Of a stretch of 64,000 nt of DNA, positions 44,251-56,739 are shown one piece after another. A program made the position numbers and the translations under genes. The notes below the pieces were generated by a model. It was not told the DNA's origin and did no database searches. It saw nothing but the letters and a program-made list of their open reading frames with translations. The stretch spans positions 9,518,165-9,582,164 of the forward strand of contig OX419347.1 in assembly GCA_948470475.1 (NCBI GenBank), written 5' to 3'. This DNA is from Galaxea fascicularis (Eukaryota; Cnidaria; Anthozoa; Scleractinia; Euphylliidae). Each line of letters opens with the position of its first letter. Within the stretch, counting starts at the first letter, position 1.

Positions 44251-45447
44251 CCTAAAAACAACGATCAACAGAAAAAGCTAGACGTTCAATTTTCGCATGC
44301 AAGCAATATCTGGACTTAAAAGGCGCGTTTACACGACAGAGCGAACATGGCACGGATCCGGCAAAAACTAGAATAGTCCCAATAGTTTTTGCAAAGAAAC
44401 AGTGAACTTCTCTCCGTTCCGTTGCGAAATTGAGATCAGGAAATCATGATCTAAGAACTGAGACCGGGTAGACACTGTGTCCCTAAAATTTCCCGAAAAC
44501 GCTAGAACATCTCGTCTATTAATATTGAGAACGAATTGTACTTCATCTTCGATTGTAGTCTTCAAAGTCACGCAAGAGAAAAATTATTTGACGATATCAC
44601 TTATAAATACCCGATCTTTAATAGCCCCAATACAATAGATAAAACATTGTTTCTTTTCAATAATGTAGAGCATTCATTTCATTTTTGAAGGACTCCAGAG
44701 AAGAAAAACTAAGAATTCATAAATCATTGCTACTGATGATTTTCCGATTTCTCATTATGATTATTTATTTATATAGTATATATGAACTTATACTATTTGT
44801 TTTTTCTGTCTTTATGCAACATCATCTATGTAAATGGTACATGTACTGCGAAATAAATGTTGTCGTTGTTGGTTGTTGTCCTCACCTAATTTTACCCAGT
44901 GGGGCCTTTTGCTGTTTGCTCAGATGGAAAGACACCCAAAGGTCGTGGATTCAAATCCAAGTCCGAACCACAAACCAGGGTTCTAAAATAATTGGTAAGG
45001 TCATGCTGACTTTGTGCTCAACATCTGCCTGAACATGAGCCTCAATTCATGCCCAAGTTGTTCAAGTTGGGGATAAACCACTCTTCTGGGGATAAAATTC
45101 CCTTCTCCAAAGCATTTTTCCTGGTCTGGGTAGTAGATAGTGCTGGATACAGTAAATCGCGCTTTGAACAGACTTTGTGTCATGATCATTTGGTGCTGAC
45201 ATAAAGCCATTTAGCTCGTCTCCTTCACTTTGATCCACGTCTAGAAGGGTTGGGTGGAGCCTGGGCAATGAGCGAATAAATCCCGGAATAAATGCCTCAA
45301 ATGGTTATGGTAGCGGAGCCAGGGGAAGGTTTGTGCACTAGACACGCTGGTTTTTTGTTTTTGTATTCATTTTTTAATTTATTTTTTCAAGCAGGAGAAT
45401 GCCTGTTAAAAAGGAAATACCTGACACGAACGAGAAAGTCGGGACAC
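44251..45447. other. Intergenic, no supported feature
   Basis: A weak tRNA-like stretch occurs near 44915-44965 (GGATTCAAATCC as a B-box look-alike) and may be an old SINE head. Nothing else stands out. Confidence 0.3.
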
Positions 45448-45456
45448 ACTGATACT

Positions 45457-45548
45457 CAACCTCGTCCCCAGGCTCTCTCTCCTCTGCCTCCCTTGTCGTT
45501 GTCCCAACGACAGGGAGGCAGAGGAGAGAGAGCCTGGGAACGAGGTTG
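45457..45548. mobile_element. 92-bp palindromic MITE with 9-bp target duplication
   Basis: The whole element is a hairpin. Ends CAACCTCGT and ACGAGGTTG match perfectly, and the 44-bp arms (CCAGGCTCTCTCTCCTCTGC and complement) have a mismatch or two. ACTGATACT flanks it on both sides (45448-45456 and 45549-45557). An 8-9 bp duplication fits hAT or Mutator-like transposases. Confidence 0.85.
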
Positions 45549-45557
45549 ACTGATACT

Positions 45558-47689
45558 TCGAGTGTGCCTTGTTGTTCTAACGGATAGTAGCGAGAGAGAA
45601 ACACTCGAGCGCGCGGTAAAATTGCGGTAGGTCCCTCTATCACTAAGAAAAATGAGGGGAGAACATGATGTTGTAGAGAGATGAAGCAGGAAATGACACT
45701 GTGTCAACACTGTACTGGAAACATGCTGCAAGGCAGAATTCATGTTCGAGGTCACGCGCGACGCACATTGTAAACAAAATGATGTGGCCTGATCTGGGCC
45801 ATTTGGTGTATGCGACGAACTTACGACAAGCCCACCATGCAGATGCAAACGTAAATCTTAGCCCAGTTTGTCGATCAAACATTTTTTGTAAACTTTTAAC
45901 AATGTCAAATAAGGTCAGCCAGACCCACAAATTTCAAATCGGCCTTTCATCCGCGCATCTTCACGTCCAAATGCAAACTAGCTTTAATATTTCATACATC
46001 CTGTAATGGGGATTTTAGTTAAGTGTCTCAGACCTAGAGTATACTGATAGACGCTGCAAAATGTGCTTATATAACTGGAGAACTGACGGCTTCCTTCGTG
46101 ATACGCACTTTTGCCAATTTCTTTCTCCGTTCCACGCAGTTCTTCAAAAGATTGCCAATTTCCGGTTCACCTCACCAAAATTTGACACGAATACCCCACA
46201 AAAAAACAAAAAACAAAACAAACCGCAGAACAAGTCGGGAAGAAACACTTCTTATTTGAATGTCTAAGAGAAATCGAGATATATTGCTCACGGCATATTT
46301 CTCAAGTGTTTTTTTTTTCTGATATTTGCCCTATTAGCCACTGTGCGTTTTGTCTGTTTATCCCTGTACAAAATCTGCCACGAAACCCCCCTTCTACAGT
46401 TGATGAGGTTGGCGACGTGCAAAAGAGCAATTGCCTGGGTCATCTTTTCTGGCACATATAACTTCGTGGTTAACTTTTGATACTCTTGGCGAAAACTCCG
46501 CGAAAACCACTCTATGTATACTCAGATCAAATATTCGCGTACGTGCTTTTGTTCCATTCTACCTGCTGACGTCACTCAAAGTGACACATCTTTGTCAACA
46601 CCGACGAGGACAAAATTTCGTTGTCTTCCTCTCCTAACCCGAGCATTAACTTTAACTCAGCTTAAAAAGAACGTGCTTAACTATTCCACTCTTTAGTCAT
46701 GCAGACATAACTCAAGAAGCAAGTTTTGATCGTCTGAAGTGGTAAAAAAAGTTAAGGTAAGTTGAGCATGAATTTAGATTCTGTTAAATTTGTTTAATAT
46801 TCGACACCACAGCTTATTACAATTCGATGGCATCAAAATGTCCCATATTTTAATGTTTCTTTGCAATGCTTTTCCCATAAATGCAAGAATTATACATTAC
46901 AAGACCCTTTTATAACCAACCGCTCGAATGTTTTGTTTAAAGTTAAAGAGACAAATGATTTTAAAGTCCATCGTCTTCCAGTATTAATCGAGTTTAGTGC
47001 CGCAAACGTTTGGAGAGACAATTTTGCATGATATTGTATTTTCTACAGGTTTTAATTTACGTGGCTGCTTACAGCAGTACGAATGTTCCACGATTCACTA
47101 TTCCATCAAAATTTAACTTCATTTTTTGAAGTAAGAAAACGTGGTCGCACATTAATCCCTTGTTGACCTTTGTGGGGAAAGTTGGCTTCTTAGTGAAACC
47201 ATTCCTTTGCAGCCTCCGTTAATTGTAACTATACGAGCAGCCTGTTTCTGAGCGTCACCAAGTGTGAGAGCTGATTTCCACATAAAGACAGAATATATCA
47301 ATTTCAATTTTCCGAAAATCTGTTTTCTATCTGAACAACGCTTTCTAATCTTTGGGCTTTTTGTGCAGAAAAAGTTGTTTTATCTTAGCTTCGCCGCACA
47401 AAACTTGGCACTTCCGGTTAAACCTCAACTTTTCCACAATTTCCTGAACATTGTCGTGACAGCTTTGGCGTGCTTCGCCGCCAGTTTTAGCTTCAACAGT
47501 TATTGTTGTTTCGCTTACTTCCGTCAAGTCACGTGTCATCGCTGGCTGTTCAACACATAAGAAGTGAAACCAGTTGTTTATGGACGTACTTGACTTGAGA
47601 CGGAGAACAAAACATATTCACTGATACGAATTTAGTCGATCAGTTGATGTTTTCAAAACTTATCTTTTTAGACTTGCTGTTAATTGATT
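45558..47689. other. Intergenic, no supported feature
   Basis: Several open frames of 60-130 codons lack domains and codon bias. I see no RNA gene or repeat ends here. Confidence 0.35.
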
Positions 47690-47795
47690 TTTGTTTTAGT
47701 GTTATTGTTAGTTAGATATTCATTCTATTGAAAAGCGATATAGAGCTTTTGTATACACCGCTATAGAAATAAAGTTATTATTATAATATTTGATG
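47690..47795 (+). mobile_element. 3' tail of a retroposon
   Basis: ACCGCTATAGAAATAAAGTT followed by ATTATTATAATATT resembles the 3' tail (GCTATA-AATAAA plus ATT repeats) of CR1/L2-type LINEs and their SINEs. The body upstream is not recognisable. Confidence 0.45.
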
Positions 47796-49599
47796 CTCGT
47801 CTTCCAGCTAAACCATCATAATTTTTAAGATTTGGAATGTAAAGAGGTATATTTGAGAAATCCTGCGATCTTGGTCTGATATCGACGGTATCATTATAAT
47901 CATCTCCAATATTTATTTGATGACAAAAAAGAGCATTATTTGAATCATAAGTTGGAATTTTCTCGCTTCCAATGTTTTGTGAAGGTGAAACTGGTCAGAA
48001 ATATGTCCACTGGTATGCCGGAAGACGTACTTTCAGAATAACAAAAATGAATTAATGATAATTTCCATTTCCGATTTTCAGCAGACACGTCGAAAGAGGA
48101 AAACTGAAATTAATATCATCCAATCGAGACAATATTTTCATGTGGTCCTGTCAGCTATTTCGAGGATTGAAGGAAAATCTCCGGTAAGAGTTATTCTTGT
48201 CATTGATAATTTTAAAAAACTCAAGATCGGTCCAAACGTCGAACGTTCCATTAGATAAGCGATTACCGTTCGAAATGTATGCGTCTTTAGCAGGCGCTGC
48301 TGATTATCTGCGGAAATTTTCTTGTGCTAATATTCCAGTTGACGCAGAGTCCCTCTGCGGGTGCAAGGATCCGGATCAGTGAAATTCGAGCTGAAAATCG
48401 CTGTTGTACAAAGAAATAAACAACAGTCTCCATACATTTGGCGCGAAAAAATATGTTCGGATATCTGTCGGCGGACATTATCTGTTCCGAGAAGCGAACA
48501 GTTTTCCGAGAGGGAAGTTCGAAGAAAACTGTGAACTTCGAGGAACTAATATAATATCTAAGCCAAATTTAATTTTAAAGTCAAATGAAGACTATTGTGT
48601 TTATTATCCTTCACATATTTTTCGCAACACGTATTTGGGGAATAACCCGTTTTCAGTCACGTGATGCGCTTAGACCAATCGCGTGCGAGAGAAAATATCT
48701 GGTGGATTCAACAGCGTGATGAAGAAAAATTTAGACAAAGGCTGTTGTTAAAAACATGTAAAAACCTGAATATTTTTCTGATTCACACGCATACTTCAGT
48801 TTCCCGGCAGAAATCTCTCTCTGACGTTCCGTTCCAATTTAGAATGCTCTACAACTAAGATAAATAAAGCTTCGACGGTTGAACGTTCACATCCCAATAC
48901 TGACCACCATCTTATTTCTCCTAACCATATCACTGGTTTGTCAATAATACAGGGGATGAGAATGCACGAAATGATCACCAGGAACCAACTGAGTTCACGT
49001 TTATGCATTTTCTCCCTACATGTTGCATACAAAATGTGTGAGAATATACATGTTGATATTGGGATAACAGGGTTAAGGTTCATGTTGGAGAAATCGGAAT
49101 TTTGCTCTGAGTATATTCAGGTCTATGTAGCAAATACAACGGCTACTTGAGCTGCACATTGATATGTAAAATGTCATACTTTTCTTTTCTCGTGCCTTCT
49201 GTAAACATTAACGTGAAATAACCAAATTCATGATTATAAATACTCTATCAGTCTTCTTTCTCTGTTGCTGTCAGTGACCTCATTAGCCGGTATGTTTGAA
49301 TTGCACCGTGTAACATGCGCGAAATGTCATTACTAGAACAGTTCTCAATGCTCTTGCGTCGTAAAATCAAACCAAAGCAATAATTGGTGGAGGTTTCGAA
49401 AAGAATCTACCAGCCTCGGGATCACTTTGGAGTAATTTCGTTCAAACACGACAAAAGCGTAGGCAACTTTTTGGTTAGAAGCGCCTCAAAACAAATGAGC
49501 ATCCTTTAAATGCGCGCGTTCATGATGCAAAACTTGTCCTCTAATTCAAACCACTAGCAAAATATCGGGAGCTAAGCGATCTGTTCAGATCACCGATCG
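47796..49599. other. Intergenic, no supported feature
   Basis: Open frames up to about 95 codons exist on both strands, none with a motif I recognise. Confidence 0.35.
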
Positions 49600-50560
49600 T
49601 TTCACGTGTATCCCCGCCAATGTCATCTACTGCATAACCTGTACCTTATGCATAAAGCTATACAATGGCGATATGGGAAGACGACTAAGCGACCGATTCC
49701 GCGAACACCTTCGCGATGTTGGAAAGAATGACAAGGACGCATCCAAGCCAGTCGCTCTTCATTTTAATCTCCCTAACCATTCCAAACAACACATGGCAAT
49801 CTGTGGCCTTCCTCTACATCAAGGTACCATGGAAAGCCGTTTTGCGGAATTTTTCTCAGCGGTTGGAAAAGCGCTACGTTCGCTGGTTCAACACTCAGGA
49901 CTGTATTCTTTCTGGTACTTTATTTGCCACATACGTTCAATCTGGTAACAAGTTCCATTCACAATTTTTTCACCGTCTTTTCACCGTCAAACTTAATACA
50001 AGTACAGCAGTTCTCTATTTATCCACCTTACTGATAAAAGCGGAAGTTTACACCCTCTTACGTACATCCTTATTTTCCCAATTATTTAATTTTGTACGTT
50101 GCAAGTCCATTGTTCATTTAGTTACATTTCCGAGTCATGCTAACCCAATTACATGATTGTCACACCCTGTATTTAGGACACGAAATGTCCCGCGTTCGTT
50201 CATTAGTCCCGAATTAACATTTGTTTCAATGCTACAATTAATCCTGTTTCAGTTTCATATGTTACTTAATTATGCAAGCAAATGTTCCACAACGAGTCGC
50301 AAGAATCTAGAAGAATTCAAATCGGCACCCTTGATCCCCATGGTATCAACCAACGCTTCAAGTAATGTATTCCTGTTTTTCACGTTGCCATGTTACTACC
50401 AATGGCATAGCTCCATCTCCTCTAAATAAACCACACACAAGCCATAATTCATCGATTCGCTCTGAGGAAGGGTCGACGCCTGAAACGTCAGCTTTTAGAA
50501 TCCCTGTACGGTGATCAATTTACATTATCAACTTTGTTGATAAAACCAAATTTTAGTGAA
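49600..50560 (+). mobile_element. Penelope-like element 3' portion: GIY-YIG endonuclease remnant and hammerhead-like end
   Basis: The plus strand reads NVIYCITCTLCIKLYNG, then RRLSDRFREHLRDVGKND, then PVALHFNLPNHS. This is the GIY-YIG endonuclease region of Penelope-like retroelements. The YIG motif is altered to YNG. The frame then breaks near 49860 and later frames are not recognisable. Near the end, 50462-50492 carries CTGAGGA then GAAACGTCAGC, and the last block is GTTGATAAAACCAAATTTTA. The RT half is missing, so this is a 5'-truncated, dead copy. Confidence 0.75.
50462..50492 (+). ncRNA. Hammerhead-ribozyme-like motif of a Penelope-like terminus
   Basis: CTGAGGA (core box CUGANGA) is followed by AGGGTCGACGCCT, able to form a short helix II, and then GAAAC (core box GAAA). 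Penelope-like elements are known to carry such ribozymes in their terminal repeats. Helices I and III and the cleavage site were not modelled. Confidence 0.5.
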
Positions 50561-51895
50561 CAACTTACCCACCGATACAGCACTACAGTCTCTATAGAAA
50601 CCACCCTGTTTATTCAAAGCAACAAATACTCTGACTGTGAACACTTTAACTTTGGTTGAGTGAATGTGCGCGCGGAAAAAGAACTGTTAAATTAAAGAGA
50701 CTTGAAATTTGGCCCCCAACATATGCGCTACTTCCTATGGAACAAATGTTGGTCAAAAGAACCTTTACTTCTCCAAATTTAAACACTGCAAAATTTCTGT
50801 CTGAATTTGCAACGTTACAAACTCAAGCCAGACTTGGAAGGAATTTGGAACAATTTTCCCAGTGACTATGTTAAATGTCTTGACTGATATTTAAGGAGGC
50901 TGGAAAGGGTTTTTAACTGCACGCGCGCGCACAATCCACACACGCCATAACTAAGATGCACACGTCAAATCAAGCCCACCGGAAGTTAAATACTGCCTGA
51001 AATCGCGCGAACCGGAAATAAAAGCTGCGTAAAACATTTGTTTTTAGTTCAAAATTTTGCTCGGTGACCTACCTTGATTTTTTGCATGCACGTACCATTC
51101 ACGATGGCACTTCGAATATAAAAGTTTCGGGGAAAATTATCAACTAGAATTTTGTGAGTCATGAAACGGTTTTTTTTTTAATATATTGAATTCTACTACA
51201 TAAATTTTTTTCATACTGCCTGAAAAGGTAAAGAATTTAAGGAGCTTTCCAACCAAATATAAAAACGGCAGGTCACCGAATTAGTTTTTCAGATAATTTA
51301 CAAAAACTGACATTTAGAGAACCTTTTTGTGGACCTTCGGCATTGCCATAGTAACTGATATAAAAGGAGCTTTGTGGCGTCATCAGTCAAAGTTTCAGGA
51401 ATTTGTGTTTTTTTTATTTTTATTGATTAATAATATGGTTGATTGAAATGATTAGACAGTGGAATAAAACATAAATGACCTACTATGTTATAATCTGAAC
51501 ATCTTTGTGCCAGGACTTTCAAAGATGAGACGACCTTATCTGGAGTATATTTTTGCAAAGTGTGTCAGTTAGGCTGAAATTGTAGCCCACATTTCTTTAA
51601 CGAGGTGTGAGAAATTGGTCTCGCAGGTGTGAGGCATGAGCTGGTGTGAGATCAAAGTTATCAACTAGCTAACAATGCTTGAGACTCACGCCTAAGGTGT
51701 GAGAGTTGGCAGGTATAGAACCGGGCCTTACAGTGTGTTGCTAACAACAAACTAAAACAAAACAAGCAGTTACAACATAGCCACCATACGAAAAAAAAAA
51801 TGGACATCTTGACGTCGCAACACATGGAAATTCTTAACAAATACTTGAAAATTAAATCAAATACACTTGTTTTAGCAAGTCTGTATTTCAATTAC
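50561..51895. other. Intergenic; 3' flank of the SDR gene
   Basis: AT-rich. TTTATT at about 51411-51420 is an AATAAA on the minus strand, some 480 bp beyond the SDR stop, and may be its polyadenylation signal. No other feature is supported. Confidence 0.4.
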
Positions 51896-54763
51896 TTAGC
51901 AAAAGTAGCGTTGATGTATATTTTCCATGGGTTTATCACCTGTGGGGTCAGTAAGTTTGGCTGCTGTGGCAGCCGCATAATTCTTGTTTGTCTGGTACCT
52001 CAAATGGGGCTTATCAGCAACAACAGATTCAAGAATGACCTCAGCAACTTCATCTGGGCTCTGGACCACTGTAGCAAAGGCAGTCTGCATTTTCTTGACA
52101 CAGTTGTCTAAAAGTTGCTTAGTTTCGTCATCAACTGGAGGGCCCTCAACCTTAGCAAATGAGCCCATATTTTCCACAAAAGATGTTGCCACTGGTCCAG
52201 GCTCTATTAGTGAACATCTTTAGAAATATGATAAAGATAATGTTTAAGTATACTACAGGATATTCATAGTACTGTGTTTACCTGTGCGTAATGCATTCCA
52301 GTTGTGCGCCATAAATAATATTAGTTTATTACATGACTTAGGCAATCAGAGGGCCAATGACTAAAATCGACCAATAAAATTGCTCTGTTGCTAGTCCGAT
52401 ATTCTCTAAGTATTGGACTGGGTATTGTCCCGAATGATCCTATATTGTTCCCTTGTTGTCTTCAGTTGTGTAGTAAATCTCTTATTAACCAAGCTTGCTC
52501 GGGACCATACTGGGAGAATATCGGCCCTAGGTCTTTTTTATATGAACCTCGATGCACTCGGTCCATACTGTCAAGACCTTGAGCCAATATTCTCCCAGTA
52601 CAGGCCTCACGCTTGGTTAATAACATATATATACCACACAAGTGAATAGTGCTTTTCGCATTGTTCTGATTGGTTAACCCGGAGGTGATTGGCAAAGTAC
52701 TATTCTCCTCTGAGCAGTCAAAGAGAAACAAAACAGCCTCCCGTTTCAGGTTCTGAAGAGGGAATTATTTGAATAAACGCTAGTTATTCAGCTTGTGTGG
52801 TATGTACTACAACAATAATTATTAATCAAACACTATCTGGTTTAGTGGGATTTTCTAAACTGATGTCAGAAAAAAAAAAGCCCCCTTTCTTCACTTTGTC
52901 ACCTTAGTAGGCCCTCTATCAGATCAAACCTAGACTGCATAACAAAAATTCCTGGAACAATGTTATGATGTGAAAAGTGAGAGTATAAATATGAATAGTC
53001 TTAGTACACTAACCTCACATTAAACGATTTGAGCATTGGAGCTAACGACTCAACAAGCCCTTCCACAGCAAACTTTGAGGCACAATAAACACCACAGAAC
53101 GGAACTCCATTGATCCCACCCATACTGGTAACACAGATTATGTGTCCTCCTCTGTTGGACTTCATACAAGGAAGTACAGCCTTAGTGAGTCGTAACAGTC
53201 CGAAGAAGTTGGTCTCAAACACGTCTCTTGCTTTGTCCATTGTCTGAGCTTCTAAGGCACCAAATAATCCTACTCCAGCATTGTTAACTAGAAAGACACA
53301 AACATAATTCTATATCCGTGCACGCACGCAGAACAAATACTTTATTCGGGCCATGGTTCAGATGACTCCAATGCAAAGTGGCTAAAGTTTAAGTCTGCAC
53401 TGGAGTTCTTTAGGTTCCACTTTTTGTTAAGTGACAGCTATTTGCTCTTGTTAAGCAATTTGATCACACAGGAAGTAGTGTAGAATTCATGATCGCTTAT
53501 CTGTTGGCAACCTTTGCAAACGTTAGCATTTTAAAAAGTAGCCCCGAGTAATGCACCAGTCAATGTAAATCCCCCCCCCCCCAACCCGGGAAAAGCAGGG
53601 ACATTAGCGGGACAAAATCCAACGTGTGACATTCATAACTGTCCCGGTATGCAGGGTCTTGGACGAGATTTTCTTCTTCGGTACCGAAAGTGGGGAAATC
53701 TGCCAAAGGTTGGAGTGAAGAACTATATTGCGAAGAGACTGGGACCAAACCTAAAAGGGACTAAATATGGCGGAGAGAAATGTGAGTTAAACATGTTTCT
53801 TCATAAATCTGTTTTATCCTTACATCTTGCTTGCCATCCTTCTCTTAATACATTGCTAAAAATATTTCTTGTGAAAGCTTGATACACTGTTGTTTCTGTA
53901 TATACCTTTCCACGTAGGGGCTTTTTAAAATTTCTTCTTTAATATTTATGTGCCATGTGATTGCGTTGTTTTGATTCGCTTGGTTGATCATGCGTTCACA
54001 CAAAACTGATGATACACGGTACATGTATGTTATTCAGGCCCTCATTGAGTTCGGCGAAAGCCGGAAGATCATTCATTCCTGTTGCTGGATTGACGCTTTC
54101 AAACGCCTTTCCAGCAATGAAGCAAGCATTTTCCTTAGACAATTAATTAACTCAGAAGATGCATAAATCATTAAAGACACTGAATGTTACTTTGCTGTCT
54201 CATTTATTTTCTTATTAGTGATGTTTTTGACCACACTCAAATAGACCTTCACTGGCTGGCAGGCGGGGACAAGCAAGGACATTGGAACGAAAACATTGCC
54301 CTGGGGGCGGGAACATTGGCTCACTTTCGCCAGTCCTTTTGTCCAATTCCCCGCCTATTCCCGGGTTGGGGGGTGGGGGGGGGCGGGGATTTACATTGAC
54401 TGGTGCATAACTGTACAATAACAATATTGATAAGCATGTGAGCTTACTTGACGAATCAGCATATTAGCTGAACAAAACATTGAAAAAAAAGCACTTACTG
54501 AGAATATCAATCCGTTGATGAGTCGCCAGTAGCTCTTGCACAACATCGTTCACGGAGTCCTCCGAGCAAACATCCATCGCTTTTATGATAAGCGTCTCGC
54601 CGAGAAAATCTTTCCCCTTCTCCTCCAAATCACCTTTCTTTGCGAGATTTCGAAGCGTAGCATATACCTTAAAGCGCTTCTCTTTATCACTAGCCAACAA
54701 AACAGCCGCAGATAGCCCTATACCACTGGAACAGCCCGTGACGAGCACAATTTTGGAAGCCAT
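51896..54763 (-). CDS. Short-chain dehydrogenase, retinol dehydrogenase 8 / 17-beta-HSD1-like, complete
   Basis: Minus-strand exons: 54499-54763 (ATG), 53014-53287 and 51896-52217, all with AG/GT borders and joining phases. They give 861 nt and 286 residues plus stop. The enzyme would oxidise or reduce retinoids or steroids with NADP(H). The Rossmann motif TGCSSGIG is at residues 9-16 and NNAG at 90-93. The catalytic Ser143, Tyr156 and Lys160 lie in VTSMGG and VYCASK, and EPGPVATSF follows. The N-terminal TLRNLAKKGDLEEKGKDFLG resembles RDH8, which has a similar spacer. It is somewhat shorter than vertebrate RDH8 (about 311). No membrane segment or signal peptide is seen. RDH8 versus 17-beta-HSD1 cannot be decided without a tree. 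Both introns and the promoter region carry transposons. Confidence 0.92.
52482..52623. mobile_element. MITE in SDR intron 2
   Basis: Ends TTATTAACCAAGC and GCTTGGTTAATAA are inverted repeats. Inner blocks TACTGGGAGAATAT and ATATTCTCCCAGTA extend the arms to about 38 bp. It lies between the second and third coding exons. Confidence 0.8.
53552..54407. mobile_element. 856-bp DNA transposon with C-rich inverted ends and TAA duplication
   Basis: It is flanked by TAA (53549-53551 and 54408-54410). Ends TGCACCAGTCAATGTAAATC and its complement are inverted repeats of about 45-50 bp that include a run of C and CAACCCGGGAA. Internal frames (53649-53882 and 53984-54166) show no transposase motif I can name. 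Related ends occur at 59149-59165 and 61268-61290. It fills SDR intron 1. Confidence 0.8.
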
Positions 54764-54861
54764 GTTGGTGTTAAAGGTACGCCCTATTGTACAGATCGAA
54801 TATCACGCGTTGTCACTCAAAGTCACGCAATCAAAATCTCGATGGATTCTGTAGCGAATGA

Positions 54862-55329
54862 TGAGGGTCGTACAGGGGGGGGGGGGGGGGGTCTCTCGCA
54901 CGGTTCACGAACAGAAAAAACAGCGAATCACGGATCACGGATATCAAAATTTCATTTTCCCGAATCACGAAAATAAGCAAGTCAGGTACTTTTTTTTAAT
55001 AACCTTTTCTTACGCTAGAAAACTGAAAAGGCTAAGTAAAGGCTGCCTATCGGAAATCACATACCTAAAATCACTCTCGATGGACGACTCTGACCATTCG
55101 TCCAGTTCGCGTTGTAACTGCCCGAACAAACACCAAATCGTCTAAAATCACGCAGAATAGAGCGGTAAAATCACAAATATGTCAAATATCGGTTAATAAT
55201 TCAAGTTATTCACGGGTCACGCAAAACCTTAAGGTCACGGATCACGAAGAATAATTTATTAAATTCACGTTTCACGGAAAATGAAATCAGCTAATCACGC
55301 ATCACGAGAATATCCCTGTACGACCCTCA
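54862..55329. mobile_element. TIR element in the SDR promoter region
   Basis: TGAGGGTCGTACAGGG and CCCTGTACGACCCTCA bound a 468-bp segment beginning about 100 bp upstream of the SDR start codon. The interior repeats short motifs such as ATCACGGATCACG and TCACGAA, and a G run follows the left end. The target duplication is unclear. Confidence 0.7.
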
Positions 55330-56502
55330 ATAATCTTCGGCGTTCATACGCCTTGAAGGGGAAGGAAACGGAATTTGCGATTTCGAATTACGAAGCTCGG
55401 GGGAAGAAGGTAAGGGCTCGTACACATTAGGTTGAAAAGATTTTTTTGGCTCTAACAAAATCTCGACAAATTTTGTCTCCACCAAATTTTGAAATTGCTA
55501 ATACGCACTTAAAAACACCAAAATATCTTACAGTTTTGACGCTTGACAAAACTTTATCCTGCTCTAAGACGACGCTTTTGAAGTTTGGTACGGCTTGACT
55601 GTTTGCATGAGGAACTTTGCTTTGCGTGACATTTCGCGTGACGTTTATTATTGATTTTAATAGTTTATATTACACTTTCTGTTAGACATGTTACATCGCA
55701 ATTTGAGCAGCTTGACGTAGAAATCCGTTTTCAGTTAGTTTTACACGTCTCGGTATGGACAGCTTTCCCGTTTTTAAGGTTTTACAGATTAATTGAACTC
55801 TGGAATCCCGTCACGAAGTGAGTCAGTTTTAAAGTTGGTGTTTTCCGTTGTCTAAGGCTTTGTTACTTTAGTTGTTTCCTTTGATTTCTCTTAGTGTAAT
55901 GGTAATAGGACTGAGTGGAGTCCAATTCGGTCTGTAATCATACGAGTGATAACTCTTTCGCAATCATTCCAATTTGTTTAACTTGGAAAATGCTGGCGAA
56001 CTTTCCTGGAATTAAGGTTGTTTACCATTTACATGGGAAAAACTGGTTGGCAAAAATCCCAGTGAAAAATTCCGTTCAGGATTGGCGTGTACCATTTGCA
56101 CAACCCCTACTAAATAACACGTGGCACGCATCAAAATTGGAGTAGGGCTGGTGAAAGTCGCAAATGGTAAACACATTTTCTGTTCGGAAATTCCGGTTAG
56201 AAATTTTGGACTACCTTTCAAGACGTTCCGAAAATTTTGGAAATTTTCCGGTCGGGAACACCAAAATAGCCTTACCATTTACATTCTAACTGAAATTTCC
56301 GAAATTTTTTGGTAATTGGTAAGCAACCCAAGTTACTATGAACGACGTCAAAGTAATGAAAGAGAAAGATTTTACCGTCATACGCTCACGTTCTCTAGAA
56401 AACCTAAAATTTGGCCATTTCACGTTGTTGTTTTGCAGAGGACGTAAAAGAAGTGTACCAAAATGCAAAACGCATGGGCAGAGTCATTATTTTGCTTATT
56501 AA
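55330..56502. other. Intergenic, no supported feature
   Basis: Sequence around 55980-56320 has repeated short motifs related to TTTCCGG and CCATTTAC, but no clear element boundary or gene was found. Confidence 0.3.
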
Positions 56503-56733
56503 AGCCCGGTGCCCACTTGCAACGCAAGCATAAGCAAATGCACAAGCATACGACGATTATGCTTATGCCTATACCAACCATGTCCTCACTGGAAATAACA
56601 GCGACTTAAACGTAAGTACAAGTACAAGAAGAACGCAAAGGTTTGATATTCTTATGCTTAGCCTTATGCTTATGTCATGGCCATCCTCACTAGTACATAA
56701 GCTTATGCTTGCGTCGCAAGTGAGGACTGGGCT
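56503..56733. mobile_element. Harbinger-type MITE, 231 bp, TAA duplication
   Basis: It is flanked by TAA (56500-56502 and 56734-56736). Ends AGCCCGGTGCCCACTTGCAA and the complement of the right end (TTGCGTCGCAAGTGAGGACT then GGGCT) pair over about 35 bp. The interior repeats GCTTATGC-type motifs. Confidence 0.8.
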
Positions 56734-56739
56734 TAAGCC

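Noticed and set aside
48796..49083. Possible GPCR fragment on the minus strand (hydrophobic stretch SWFLVIISCILIPCIID)
   Set aside because: There is only one hydrophobic run, no DRY or NPxxY motif and no adjoining exon; chance is more likely.
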